Shown: positions 38,759-48,600 of the stretch, piece after piece | How the letters are laid out: every line of letters starts with the position of its first letter | How positions within the stretch are numbered: position 1 is the stretch's first letter | Assembly (NCBI GenBank): GCA_017307505.1 | Contig: JAFKEE010000019.1 | Coordinates: 1-64,000, forward strand | Direction of reading: 5' to 3' | DNA length: 64,000 nucleotides | Source of the DNA: Acidobacteriota bacterium | GTDB lineage: Bacteria; Acidobacteriota; Terriglobia; Bryobacterales; Bryobacteraceae | The notes under the pieces: generated by a model | The model's database searches: none | Seen by the model: the letters and a program-made list of their open reading frames with translations, nothing else | Told to the model about the DNA's origin: nothing | Position numbers and translations under genes: made by a program

Positions 38759-40272
38759 GCACCGCTCAACGAACCTGGCGTTGGTCGCCAAACTCCTTGG
38801 GGCTGCTGACCGGCCTCCTTGCCGGTCCGCTGTACGTTGCCGCCGCGCTGCGTACATCACCTCTCATCGGCGGAGTATTGCTCGCAGGCTGCTTTGTCGT
38901 CGGTCTTACTATCTACTCTCCTTACCTGGCCGTTGTGCTCACCGCGGCGGTGGTGCCGCTCGAGCGCATTGGCCGCTTCAGTAACGACAGCCAGATGATC
39001 ACCTTCTCGCTCATGCGCACCTTAGGACTGCTGGGAACGGCCAGCCTGGCGGTCAACTGGTGCCTGAAGCGGCACAGACTGTGGATTCCGATGCCGGTGA
39101 TCATTTACGCCTGCTACGCCCTGATCGGAGCGTTGACGCTCAGTTTCACTGACGACTTCACTCGTGGTGTGCAGCAGACCACTACCAACGTCGGCAATGT
39201 GCTGTTCCTCCTGTTGATCGTCAACGTGGTGCGCGACAAGAAGATGGTGCTGCCGCCAATCGCCCTCTGGCTGCTCACGACAGCGGCCATTGGCGCATAC
39301 AGCATCTACGAGTGGCATACCTCCAGCAATATCGTCCGGGTGGACCGATATGACAACTCGGGCTACCGCACCACCGACGAACGCTTTTCCACCGTCATGG
39401 AAGACTATGGCGAGTTTGAAACCATCGGCGCGGTGAAGCGCGTGCTCGGTTCCACCTCGTCGCCGGCTGTATACGGCATCAATGTCATTCTGACATTGCC
39501 CTTCTACATGTACTTCCTGCGAACCACGCGAAGAAACTGGATCCGCGTGGCCGCCATTTTGGGCTTGGGTATAGGGGCCTACAATGTCATTCTCACAAAC
39601 ACCCGTGCGGCGGTGGCTGCACTTGTGTTTTGCGGCGCATGCATGTTCCTCAGCAGGCTTGTGAAGTTCAAACGGCTGGTGCTGGCGACGGGTGTATTGG
39701 CCGCCGTCTCAGCTATTCCCTTCCTGCCACAAGCGCTGTCGGATCGCCTGTTCAAGCTCGACAGTTGGAGCGCGCAGAAATCCGCAACGCTCAACATCCG
39801 CCTCGTCTACTGGAGCACGTCGGTAGACATCTTTGCCGACAACCCGTGGTTGGGCATCGGCATCGGGAATCAGAATGAACTGCCCCGGCGCCTGAGCAAT
39901 ACCCACATGCCGGCCAATACCAGCGCGCACAACGAGTACATTGAGACGCTGCTCGAAACAGGAATTATCGGCTATCCGTTCATGGCCGGGTTCCTCATCA
40001 TCATGTTCCGGAGACTGCGCAGCACCGAGCTCGCATTTCGCTCCGAGAAAGATGAAGACACCGAACTCTTCCTCACAGCCATCCGCATGGGTTTTCTCAC
40101 CATCTTGTTTTATGCGCTCCAGTGCGATGTGCTCCACTTCACCTTGAAGGGATTCTGGCTCTCAGTCGGCCTCACACTGGCGCTTTGGAACTTCTCTCGC
40201 GAACTGGCCCCCGTCACATCCCGTGCGAGCAATCGTGGACATCACATCGAGGGAGCAGTGCAACCCGCATGA
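38755..40272 (+). CDS. O-antigen ligase/polymerase (Wzy/WaaL-like)
   Basis: Polytopic inner-membrane protein of 505 residues with about 11-12 hydrophobic segments. A large periplasmic loop ends in the family motif SAHNEYIETLLETGIIG near 395, whose histidine is characteristic of the O-antigen ligase/Wzy superfamily, and DNPWLGIGIGNQNE precedes it. In this locus, with a flippase and a Wzz-like protein, it is most likely the polymerase. The start is GTG at 38755, overlapping the SGNH stop by GTGA; its own stop overlaps the GT2 gene by ATGA. Confidence 0.9.
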   Translation: MSTAQRTWRWSPNSLGLLTGLLAGPLYVAAALRTSPLIGGVLLAGCFVVGLTIYSPYLAVVLTAAVVPLERIGRFSNDSQMITFSLMRTLGLLGTASLAVNWCLKRHRLWIPMPVIIYACYALIGALTLSFTDDFTRGVQQTTTNVGNVLFLLLIVNVVRDKKMVLPPIALWLLTTAAIGAYSIYEWHTSSNIVRVDRYDNSGYRTTDERFSTVMEDYGEFETIGAVKRVLGSTSSPAVYGINVILTLPFYMYFLRTTRRNWIRVAAILGLGIGAYNVILTNTRAAVAALVFCGACMFLSRLVKFKRLVLATGVLAAVSAIPFLPQALSDRLFKLDSWSAQKSATLNIRLVYWSTSVDIFADNPWLGIGIGNQNELPRRLSNTHMPANTSAHNEYIETLLETGIIGYPFMAGFLIIMFRRLRSTELAFRSEKDEDTELFLTAIRMGFLTILFYALQCDVLHFTLKGFWLSVGLTLALWNFSRELAPVTSRASNRGHHIEGAVQPA

Positions 40273-41216
40273 AACAGCCGGATCTTACCGCCGTAATCAT
40301 CAGCCTCAACTCCAAGCACTACCTGCGCGGATGCCTCGACTCCATGATGGGCGCCGAGTGGCGCTCTGTGGTTTGCGAGTACATCGTCGTGGACAATGGG
40401 TCCACGGATGGCACTGTCGAGATGCTCCGGCAAGAGTATCCCACCGTCAGAATCATCGCCAATCCAACTAATCTCGGCTACTGCAAAGCCGGGAACCAGG
40501 GAGCGGAAGCCTCCAATGCACGCTATGTGCTGTTCCTGAACGATGACATTCTGATCATCGAGGACGCGCTCCCAAAACTTGTCGAGTGGATGGACGCGAA
40601 TCCGAAAGCAGGAGCCATCGGCAGCCGCCTGCTGAATCTGGACGGCACAGACCAATGGTCGTCGGGCCGCAACTTCCCAACGCCCATGAATGCGCTGTTT
40701 AGTCGGAAATCGCCCCTGACCCGGATCTTCCCGAACTCTCCCTGGGCGAAGCACTACTTCCTTTCCGATCGCATCGACACGGCCGAACCGTACAAAGTCG
40801 ACTGGCTGTCGGCCGCGGCACTGATGGTAAGGAAGGAAGCCTGGGCTGCGGTTGGCGGCCTGGCCGAGGATTACTATTACTTCCACGAATTGATCTTTTG
40901 CGACCGGCTCGCTCGAGCGGGGTGGCCGTCCTACCTGCATCCGCAGTCAAAGATCATCCACTACGAGGGCGCCGGAAGCGGCGTGCGCACGCGGCGCGTC
41001 CGCCGGCGGCACATTGAGCGGTTTCACAAGGCCGCTTACGTTTGGTTCTGTGCGCATCACCGGATCAGCCGGTTCAATCCAGTTCGATTGCCTCTGGCCG
41101 CGATCCTGGCGGCGCGGGCCAGTTTCCTTATCATCTCTGACAGCTTTAAGAGCGAGCGCCAGGAAGTGATCGACCAAAGCAAGGAAGGCCGTCCTGAAGG
41201 TGGAGTCGCCATATGA
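40269..41216 (+). CDS. Glycosyltransferase family 2
   Basis: GT-A-fold inverting transferase of 315 residues from the ATG at 40269. It has TAVIISLNSKHYLRGCLDSM at the N terminus, VVDNGSTDGT near 43 (nucleotide contact), NPTNLGYCKAGNQG, and the metal-binding acidic motif FLNDDILI near 90. The WLSAAALMVRKEAWAAVGG stretch and EDYYYFHELIFCDRLARAG match rhamnosyltransferase-like members, but the donor is not certain. The ATG is coupled to the Wzy stop (ATGA), and the end is coupled to the methyltransferase (ATGA). A longer frame starting at 40122 would lie inside the Wzy gene and is rejected. Confidence 0.92.
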   Translation: MKQPDLTAVIISLNSKHYLRGCLDSMMGAEWRSVVCEYIVVDNGSTDGTVEMLRQEYPTVRIIANPTNLGYCKAGNQGAEASNARYVLFLNDDILIIEDALPKLVEWMDANPKAGAIGSRLLNLDGTDQWSSGRNFPTPMNALFSRKSPLTRIFPNSPWAKHYFLSDRIDTAEPYKVDWLSAAALMVRKEAWAAVGGLAEDYYYFHELIFCDRLARAGWPSYLHPQSKIIHYEGAGSGVRTRRVRRRHIERFHKAAYVWFCAHHRISRFNPVRLPLAAILAARASFLIISDSFKSERQEVIDQSKEGRPEGGVAI

Positions 41217-42148
41217 TCGGGAACGCCGTCGAGGTACGTATTGTCTGCCCGGAGTGCAAAGGATCTCTGGACTTTGAGGCCGCACGCATCGTCTGCCATG
41301 CATGCAGCCTCGAGTTCCGGTACGAAGCGGGCTTCCCCGATCTGATCATCGGGGACCGGTTCGATGACTCTGCCAATGCCGAGCGCAACCGCTACGAAGA
41401 GGAGTGCAACGAGTACACCACGCGGCATTACTTCATCCCAACTTTTAAACGAATCTTCAGCGAGAGCAGCATCGCACGCGGCCGGAAGCCGCGGCTCCTC
41501 TCACTGGGTTGTGGGACGGGTGTCGATGTCGACATGCTCTCCGACGAGGGCTTCGAGGTATATGGCATCGACTGCGGGATGCGGTGCACCGCCTGGCACA
41601 ACCGGCGCTCGGCCCGGCGACTCCTGCTGGCCAATGGCATGAAGTTGCCGTTTGAATCCGGCAGCTTCGACCTCGTCTACTGCGGGTGCGTCTTTCCGCA
41701 CGTCGGAGCCAAAGGGGAAGCCCGCGAAGTGCGCCCCGAATACCAGCAGGAGCGTCAGGCCATCGCGTCCGAAATGAGCCGCGTGTTGACGCCAGGAGGC
41801 TTTGCCCTGACCAGCAGCCCTAACCGGTACTTCCCACTCGACATCTTCCATGGACGCAGTGACGAGAATCCGTGGCCGGCTGTCAACATGCCAGGCAATC
41901 CATTCCTTCTTTCCGCCTCCGATTACCGGCAGCTGTTCGCCCGCGCGGGCTGCGAGGCCTCCCGGATGCTGCCCGTACATGGGTATTGGGGCTTCATCCG
42001 TCGAAAGAAATCCGTCAAAGGTGCACTCACCGCCTATCCGCTGGAGGCGTTGTTCCAATCGCTGTCTACGCCGGCGTTGAGCTGGCTCCGTGGTTCCCCG
42101 ATCAGCCCGTGGCTGGTCATGCTGATGAAGAAGGGCGTGCACTGGTAA
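41213..42148 (+). CDS. SAM-dependent methyltransferase with N-terminal zinc ribbon
   Basis: Class I methyltransferase of 311 residues. Residues 8-35 form a zinc-ribbon (CPECKG then CHACSLEF). The SAM fold begins LLSLGCGTGVDVDML near 98, with the acidic end of strand 2 at VYGIDCG. SFDLVYCGCVFPHVG near 155 and VLTPGGFALTSSP near 190 complete the core. In this operon it most likely methylates a sugar of the repeat unit or the chain end; the position is unknown. It starts with an ATGA overlap on the GT2 gene. Confidence 0.88.
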   Translation: MIGNAVEVRIVCPECKGSLDFEAARIVCHACSLEFRYEAGFPDLIIGDRFDDSANAERNRYEEECNEYTTRHYFIPTFKRIFSESSIARGRKPRLLSLGCGTGVDVDMLSDEGFEVYGIDCGMRCTAWHNRRSARRLLLANGMKLPFESGSFDLVYCGCVFPHVGAKGEAREVRPEYQQERQAIASEMSRVLTPGGFALTSSPNRYFPLDIFHGRSDENPWPAVNMPGNPFLLSASDYRQLFARAGCEASRMLPVHGYWGFIRRKKSVKGALTAYPLEALFQSLSTPALSWLRGSPISPWLVMLMKKGVHW

Positions 42149-42186
42149 AGCCCGGGCACCGCAGAGGAAGGGAGAAACTTCTCGCG

Positions 42187-43788
42187 ATGACTAAACCCAA
42201 ACGTAACTTCCTGGCCCGGCTCGCAGCGGCAGTCATACTGTGTGTCCTTCCGGCGAGTGCCCAGAGCCCGTCGCACCTGCCGCTTGTCCCGGGTGCTAAG
42301 TGGGTGCTCACCAACCCAGCCGGACAGTCCATGACATTTGAAGTTGTGGGCCGCGAAGGCAGCGCCTTCCGGGTGAGATGGCAGAACCCCTGGAATACCG
42401 CCGATTTTGTGCTCGAACCCTCCGGCAACAAGGTGATCCTCAAGGGCCTCGACATGGGACAGGGCATGGCCAACATGCCGCCCAACTGTGTCTATTACGA
42501 TTTCGACCTGCCCCAGGGCGGCAAATGGTCCAATGCTCTTGGCAACCTCGAAATACAATCACGCGGCCGGCAGGTCGTAACTGCGGCAGGCACCTACACC
42601 GATACCATCGAAGTTCGCTCTGCTGACAAGAAGGGCTTCTCCACATACTTCACCTTCGCTCGTAACGTCGGCTATGTGCAGTTCGGTCGCGGCTCGGGCA
42701 CCTTTCTTCTCCAAAGCTTCACACCCGGCAGTGGAGCCATCCGCGAAACACGCGAGACTGCCGCCCCTCGTAGCAGAGAGACCCGGAATCCCAATGCAAC
42801 CCGCTCGACTTATACAGCGACCGGCAACGGACGCTTCCTCGTGGGCCTCGACTCCAATCCATCACCCAACGAAGGTTACTCCAACGAAGCCAACGACCGC
42901 CGCTTCAGCATGTCGGTGAACGCCGGCATGACCATGACATTCCTCCACCCGAAATGGGACGAACTCGAACCCCGCGGAGGGGACTACACCTTTGACCAGG
43001 TGGAATTCCGCCGTTCGCTTGCGGACAAGAACAACATCCCCATCCTGCTCAACCTTAGGATGATCGATGGTCCCAACCGGGCTATGCCGTCCCAGTACAG
43101 GAATTGGAAGTTCGACGATCCGAGACTGACGGCCAAACTGCAGGAACTCCTGCGCAGATTCTCACCCGCCTTCCGGCGGCGTGTGAAGTGGGTATCCATC
43201 GGCAATGAAGTGGATCACTACTTCGAATCCCACAAGAATGAGATCCAGGCGTACTCCACGCTCATCTCGAACGTTCTGCCTACTGTTCGAGAGTTGTTCC
43301 CTGGCGCGCCGTTTACCGTCAACTTCAGTGACCAGCGACTTGGTGACTTCGATCGCTACTACAAGCCAATCCTCAGCCAAGTCGATTTTTACTCCTACAA
43401 CTACTACCCGATCAATGCGGACTTCACCTTCCGCGACCCGGCCGGTTCGCGAGGTGACCTGGAGCGGATGATCGCCGCTGCCGGACAGAAGCCCGTTTTT
43501 TTCCAGGAACTCGGCTACTCCTCTTCCACCAAACTGGGCAGCTCAGAGGACAAACAGGCGCAGTTCATTCAGGTCGTGTTCGACACGCTGAGACAACATC
43601 CGGGACGCATCATCGGCGCGAATTTTAACTGGATGTCCGATCTGCCTGATTCTGTGGTCGATCAGCTAAGCCGCTACTACAAGACCAACGGTGAGAATTT
43701 CAAGCAATTCCTGGGCACGCTGGGCTGGTTCACGAAGGAGGGAAAGCCGAAGAAGGCGTGGTCGACCTTTCAGCAGGTTGCGCGGTGA
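42187..43788 (+). CDS. Secreted clan GH-A-like glycoside hydrolase, paralogue of 17489-19099
   Basis: From the ATG at 42187 the protein has 533 residues: a signal peptide (about 5-26, ending LPASAQS), an N-terminal beta domain starting LPLVPGAKWVLTN, and a TIM-barrel-like domain from about 215 (VGLDSNPSPNEGYS). Candidate catalytic glutamates are in WVSIGNEVDHYF near 340 and VFFQELGYSSS near 440, the clan GH-A arrangement. The domain order and motif spacing match the gene at 17489-19099. It is the last gene of the rightward arm, 38 bases after the methyltransferase, and its 3' end overlaps the convergent flippase gene by 59 bases. The frame extends far upstream in the methyltransferase gene, but that part is a shadow. 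Confidence 0.78.
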   Translation: MTKPKRNFLARLAAAVILCVLPASAQSPSHLPLVPGAKWVLTNPAGQSMTFEVVGREGSAFRVRWQNPWNTADFVLEPSGNKVILKGLDMGQGMANMPPNCVYYDFDLPQGGKWSNALGNLEIQSRGRQVVTAAGTYTDTIEVRSADKKGFSTYFTFARNVGYVQFGRGSGTFLLQSFTPGSGAIRETRETAAPRSRETRNPNATRSTYTATGNGRFLVGLDSNPSPNEGYSNEANDRRFSMSVNAGMTMTFLHPKWDELEPRGGDYTFDQVEFRRSLADKNNIPILLNLRMIDGPNRAMPSQYRNWKFDDPRLTAKLQELLRRFSPAFRRRVKWVSIGNEVDHYFESHKNEIQAYSTLISNVLPTVRELFPGAPFTVNFSDQRLGDFDRYYKPILSQVDFYSYNYYPINADFTFRDPAGSRGDLERMIAAAGQKPVFFQELGYSSSTKLGSSEDKQAQFIQVVFDTLRQHPGRIIGANFNWMSDLPDSVVDQLSRYYKTNGENFKQFLGTLGWFTKEGKPKKAWSTFQQVAR

Positions 43789-45034
43789 TGGACTCGCTGC
43801 GGGCGAACCAGAGCGCGTAGCCGTGGACGGCCCCGGCCTTCACCAACCGTAGTGCCGAAACCGTGAGCGCAAGGCTCTCGACCGACAGAGAGAACGCGGA
43901 ATAGATCGCGCAAAGCGCGGCAGCCACTGCAATATCGGCAGTCAGGAAGATCCGCGGATTCGTGATCATCACGAAGTTGAGCGTTAGGGGCATGAGTGAC
44001 GCCGTTGCCAGTGCGCCCGGCAACAGGAACTGTTGAATCCGCAAGGCGGGCAGGAATTGGGCTGAATACAGATGCCGGAAGACCTGCTCGTGCAAACCGA
44101 GCGACACCAGCCAAACCGCCACTATCAGTAGCACCACCGCCATCAGCACCTTCTGGAAGAATCCCGCAAAAATGCCGGCGGTTCGATAAGCGCCAATCCT
44201 CGGCAACAGAACCGGGGCGAGGTACGAGGCCACCACCTCGGGGATTGCAACCAGGGTGAGTGCCGCCGTGTAGTACCCCACCTCAGCGGCGTTGCCGCGA
44301 GCACTCACCAGAAACAGATCAAATCGCGCGACGATCGCACCCACGGCAAATGACGCGAACGCAGGACCTATCGCCGTGAACAACCCGCGCATCATTCGCC
44401 TGCCGCCCGAGAACACCCGCGCAGGTGTTTGCAAGGCGATCCTTGCGCCGAACATCAACGCTACTGAGGCTAGACACGCTGCATGCGCAGCCAACAGCGC
44501 CATTCCGCCACGAATGCCTATGCTCAGGATGGTAACGATTGACGTAGCCCGCAACGTACTGAGCGTCACGTCCAGCGAACCGGTCACCTTGAAACGAAAG
44601 CGCAATTGGTAGAAAAGCTGAACGGAGCGAATGAGCAGAATGGAAATCGTGGCCGCGGCCACCAGCGTGAACACCATTCGTCCGCCGGGCATCTGAAAGA
44701 TGCGACGGCCCAGCCATTCACCGGCAAACAAGGGCACCAGCATCAGAAGCACGCTCAACAGCGACTTCAGCAGGACACCTGCCACCTCCGTCTCTGTCGG
44801 CTCGTCAGGCCTCAGGAGGGATGGGTCGCGCAATCGTCCTGCCACGGTCAGATCGACAGCCGAACCGAGTATTCCATCGGCCATGATGAAGCAGGTTGTC
44901 GAGAAACCCACAATCGCGAACTCTTCCGGCTTGAGAAAGCGTGCCGCGTAGATATTGAGTCCAAGCGTGGTAAAGCCGTTCAGCGCTCGCGGCAACGCGC
45001 CGAAGAGGAGGTCCCGTGTAAGTGAGAGTCTCAA
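43730..45034 (-). CDS. Wzx-type oligosaccharide flippase (MOP superfamily)
   Basis: Polytopic inner-membrane protein of 434 residues with about 12 hydrophobic helices, predicted to flip the lipid-linked repeat unit. The N-terminal helix pattern (LPRALNGFTTLGLNIYAARFLKPEEF, read from about residue 15) is typical of Wzx proteins. It starts at TTG 45034, which overlaps an upstream open frame by TTGA, with no strong Shine-Dalgarno. It is convergent with the glycosidase gene and shares its last 59 bases. Its isolated orientation is unusual, since the rest of the assembly genes face the other way. Confidence 0.85.
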   Translation of the reverse strand: MRLSLTRDLLFGALPRALNGFTTLGLNIYAARFLKPEEFAIVGFSTTCFIMADGILGSAVDLTVAGRLRDPSLLRPDEPTETEVAGVLLKSLLSVLLMLVPLFAGEWLGRRIFQMPGGRMVFTLVAAATISILLIRSVQLFYQLRFRFKVTGSLDVTLSTLRATSIVTILSIGIRGGMALLAAHAACLASVALMFGARIALQTPARVFSGGRRMMRGLFTAIGPAFASFAVGAIVARFDLFLVSARGNAAEVGYYTAALTLVAIPEVVASYLAPVLLPRIGAYRTAGIFAGFFQKVLMAVVLLIVAVWLVSLGLHEQVFRHLYSAQFLPALRIQQFLLPGALATASLMPLTLNFVMITNPRIFLTADIAVAAALCAIYSAFSLSVESLALTVSALRLVKAGAVHGYALWFARSESITAQPAERSTTPSSAFPPS

Positions 45035-45408
45035 TGGATTCGCCGGTCGACCAATTTCAGCACGGCCTTGCCGGTCCTTTTGTCGTCGTAATGCCCCTGT
45101 CCCGCGTCCTGGCTCTCATGGCCATCCACACACGCGATCAGCGGATCGGTACTTCCTGCAAAAGGCGGCCGGGTGAGTGCGGCCACCCACGTGGCGGACC
45201 AGGACAGCTTTGCGCCGGCAGTAGTATTGGATTCGATCGATTCCGGGCCCGTCACTGGAAATCCCATCCGTATTGCCGCCCTCTGTCTTGGTTGGGCTTT
45301 GAACTGCGCCGTGAATGCGTCTCCATGCTTGCAAGCCTCAGAGACAGATGGATTAGTATACCAGCAAGATCGGCCGGACTCTTCTATTTGAAGGGCAAGG
45401 CAGCCCAA
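45031..45408 (-). CDS. Possible small unrecognised ORF coupled to the flippase gene
   Basis: A frame of 125 codons ends in a TGA that overlaps the TTG start of the flippase (TTGA), the same arrangement used by several gene pairs in this locus. The product has no signal peptide, no membrane helix and no motif I recognise. The overlap is the main reason to list it. It may be the tail of a truncated gene or chance. Confidence 0.22.
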   Translation of the reverse strand: MGCLALQIEESGRSCWYTNPSVSEACKHGDAFTAQFKAQPRQRAAIRMGFPVTGPESIESNTTAGAKLSWSATWVAALTRPPFAGSTDPLIACVDGHESQDAGQGHYDDKRTGKAVLKLVDRRIH

Positions 45409-45659
45409 ACAAAAGCAGAGCGCATTTCAAGTCCATCAACAGTCGGAGAGCAGACATGATTTCGAGTGCTCCTGATGCCCCGAAATGGAATCATCTACAG
45501 GGGACAGCCTACTTTCGACACCCTTCACTTAATGCCAATTTTGATGGGATCCGGGGGACCTTGTGCTACCATTGACCAAATAGCGTGGTCAGGACTGTTA
45601 AGTCCGACTCATTGTAATTGACTCTGACGGGTACGGAGGGACGCTGGGAAACCAGCGGG
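45409..45659. other. Upstream region of the BNR-repeat gene
   Basis: Non-coding as far as I can see. It holds two adjacent inverted repeats at 45573-45605. A rightward frame overlapping 45022-45459 lacks protein features. Confidence 0.5.
45573..45605. promoter_or_regulatory. Two adjacent inverted repeats upstream of the BNR-repeat gene
   Basis: TGACCA-N7-TGGTCA (45573-45591) is followed directly by GGACT-GTTA-AGTCC (45592-45605). They lie 55-87 bases before the ATG at 45660. They look like operators or small stems; no regulator is identified. Confidence 0.35.
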
Positions 45660-48600
45660 ATGTACTTGAGAGAAGCGCCTTCTTGGTGCATGCGTGGAGC
45701 TTCGGGCCTCATCTGGCTAGCTCTGGTTTGCACGACCTCATCATCGTTATCTGGACAGCGCCCTGGCACTTGGGAGCCGATCGGGCCTTCGCAAGCGACG
45801 GTATTCGCGCTGGAACGCGACCCGAATACTGCCTCAACCGTCTACGCGGGCACTTACTTCGGGGGTATCTATCGGTCCACGGATCTTGGCGCATCGTGGA
45901 TTCCCGTTCCAGGTCCATTCACTACCCAGTCCGTGCTATCGATTGGATTCGATCCCCACCAGTCCGGCATCATCTACGCCGGAACGTTCCAACATGGGAT
46001 CTATGTCAGCCGCGATGGCGGTGTGAATTGGAAGCAGATCAACGTCGGCCTGCTCGACATCGACATCCAATCCATCGTTGTCGACCCGTACCAGCAGGAC
46101 CATGTCCTCATCGCAACAGGCAGCCGTCTGCACGTGAGCAACGATGGCGGCGAATCCTGGCAACAAACACAGCAGGATGTCCGTGCCCGTGTCCTGCTCG
46201 CGGATCCGGACAGCCGCGGGTTGATCTACGCAGGCACCTACAATGCTGGAGTACTGGTCAGCCGTGATGGCGGCGCTACCTACGACCCTCTCGGGGAGGG
46301 ACTGAACAACGCCGAGGTTTACTCGCTTACCTTCGACACTGCCGACAAATCGCTGCTTGCGGGCACCTCGTTGGGCGCCTTTCGCCTGGCGCCCAATGCC
46401 ACCAAATGGCAGGATCTTTCCTACGGGCAACCGGCCGGCAGTCTCACTCAGGTCGTCCGGCTCCCGGGTTCGGGCGCAAACCTCCTGGCCGTCTCTGGTA
46501 CCGGCCTCTACGTGAGCGCGGACGACGACGCGGGAAAGCCGTATTGGTTTCGAATCGCCGACACTGAGTCTCGCCTCGCACTACCCATGCCGGGCACTGG
46601 GTTTGTCCTGCTGGCTGGTGTGCATGGGGAGATCTTTGGCACCTTCGACGGCGGGCGCACCCTCGTGAATCGCAGCAATGGGTTGCAGAACAGTTTCGTC
46701 GGTTCGCTGGCGATTCTAGACTCCGGCGGCTCATCCACCGTCCTCGCCGGCACGGACCTCGGCGTCTATCAGTCGAAGGACGGGGGCGATCAATGGACTG
46801 CTTCGCCAGGATTTCGCCAGACAGTCTTCGAACTGCAACCCGACCCGAAACGCCCCGGATCCGTTTACGCGGGTACCGAACTCAACGGTGTGTTTCATTC
46901 CGACGATAGCGGCGCGACATGGGAGGCGACAGGAGACGGCGTCGTTCCGGCAGAGATCTACGCCATCGCCCAAAGCCCTATTGATCCGTTTCCGCTGTAC
47001 GCCGCCACCTCCGGCGGGGTCTATCGCAGTTTTGACAACGGTGGGCACTGGACTCAGATTTCTCCTCTCGGCAATGCCCGCACCCTCGTCCTCGACTCCT
47101 CAAACCCGCCCAATTTCGTCGTCGGCGCCGATCAGGGCCAGTTCTATATCTTCGAGGGCGCTGCCGGCACGCCCCGCCAACTCGTTCGCAACGGAATCCC
47201 CCGCGTCGATATCGTCTCCGTGGCGGTAGCAGTCGGCGATAAATACTACGCCGTGCTGAAGGACGGAACTGTCTATGCGGTATCCATTCGCGATGGGGAC
47301 TGGTTCCGGATTGCCGACACGATCCCGGATTCATTCAATTGGGTGACCGTCGATCCCGCGCACACAAACATAGTGCTCCTCGGCACCGCTGGCGGAGGCA
47401 TCTATCGCAGCACCGATTTCGGCGCCACCTGGCAGCCGGCCCGCGAGGGGCTCTCCGCCTCGTTCGTTTTCGAGATCACCGCTGATCCCGCGACGGAGAA
47501 CACCTTCTACGCCGCAACCGAGCAGGGTGTGTTCTATTCGAGCGACGGCGGAACCACATGGGGTCTCGCCGGCCAGAACCTGCCTGCGGGCCTCGTCCTG
47601 CATCTTGCGGTCCAGGGCGGTCGAGCAGGTGGGTTGTTCGCGTCGGTACTGGACCACGGAGTCTTCCGCCTCGCCTCTCTCTCATCGAACTGGGAACCCG
47701 CGGCCTCAGGCCTTCCTGGCGATGCCGCGCCGGTGCTCGGATACAACCCTGCCGCCGGCAGTGTCGCCTATGCGGGCACGCTCCGGCGCGGCATCTTCAG
47801 AACGGATGACGCAGGGGTCTCTTGGTCGTCCGCCAGTCACGGCATGTCGCTTTTTGTCCGCGGCATTGCCATCGACCCGAACCACGCAGGGGTCCTTTCT
47901 GCTGCCACACTGTCTGCCGGCATTTTTCGATCAACAGACTATGGCGCATCGTGGCAGCCTTCCGGTCTGCAGGACCGGACTCTCTACCGGCTCAGCTATA
48001 ACCACGGCGCCAGCGCCCTCTATGCCGCCACGGCCCTGGGCGTCAGCCGGTCCCGCGACCAGGGCGTCACATGGGAGCACTTGGGGCAGCAAACACCCTT
48101 CGTCTTTTCGCTTGCCTCTCATCCCGGACGCCCAGGCGTGATCTATCTTGGAACTTTCGCCGGCCAAGTCTACCGCACGTCCGATGGCGGTCAGACTTGG
48201 AACTTATGTGGTCCTGGGCTTCCGCAGGCCGACATCGTCCACCTTGCCGTCGACCCGCAGACCGGTGCGGTTTACGCCGCCGCTTCTCTCCATGGCATCT
48301 ACAAAAGCACCGACGACGGAGCAACCTGGCAGGACACCGCCACCATCGACGGCTTTACACGCGACTCGTCCATCACTTCGCTGTGTGTCGACCGCGATGG
48401 CACAGTATTGACGGCCGGCAGCCCGGTTGGTGCCTTCCGCAGTCTCGATGGAGGCGCCTCCTGGTCGGCTTCGCTCGACGGACTCACCTCATTGGAAGTT
48501 ACTTCACTCAGCTGTGGCGCGCCAGGCAATCCAAACCTAGCCGCCGGCACGCTGGCGCAGGGCGTCTTTCTCTCCACCGACCGCGGCCGCTCCTGGACGC

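Noticed and set aside
41872-42186. Upstream extension of the glycosidase frame inside the methyltransferase gene.
   Set aside because: A signal peptide begins at the ATG at 42187, and the upstream residues look like a shifted reading of the methyltransferase.
45022-45459. A rightward frame overlapping the 5' end of the flippase gene.
   Set aside because: It has no domain, signal or membrane segment and lies antisense to a likely start region.
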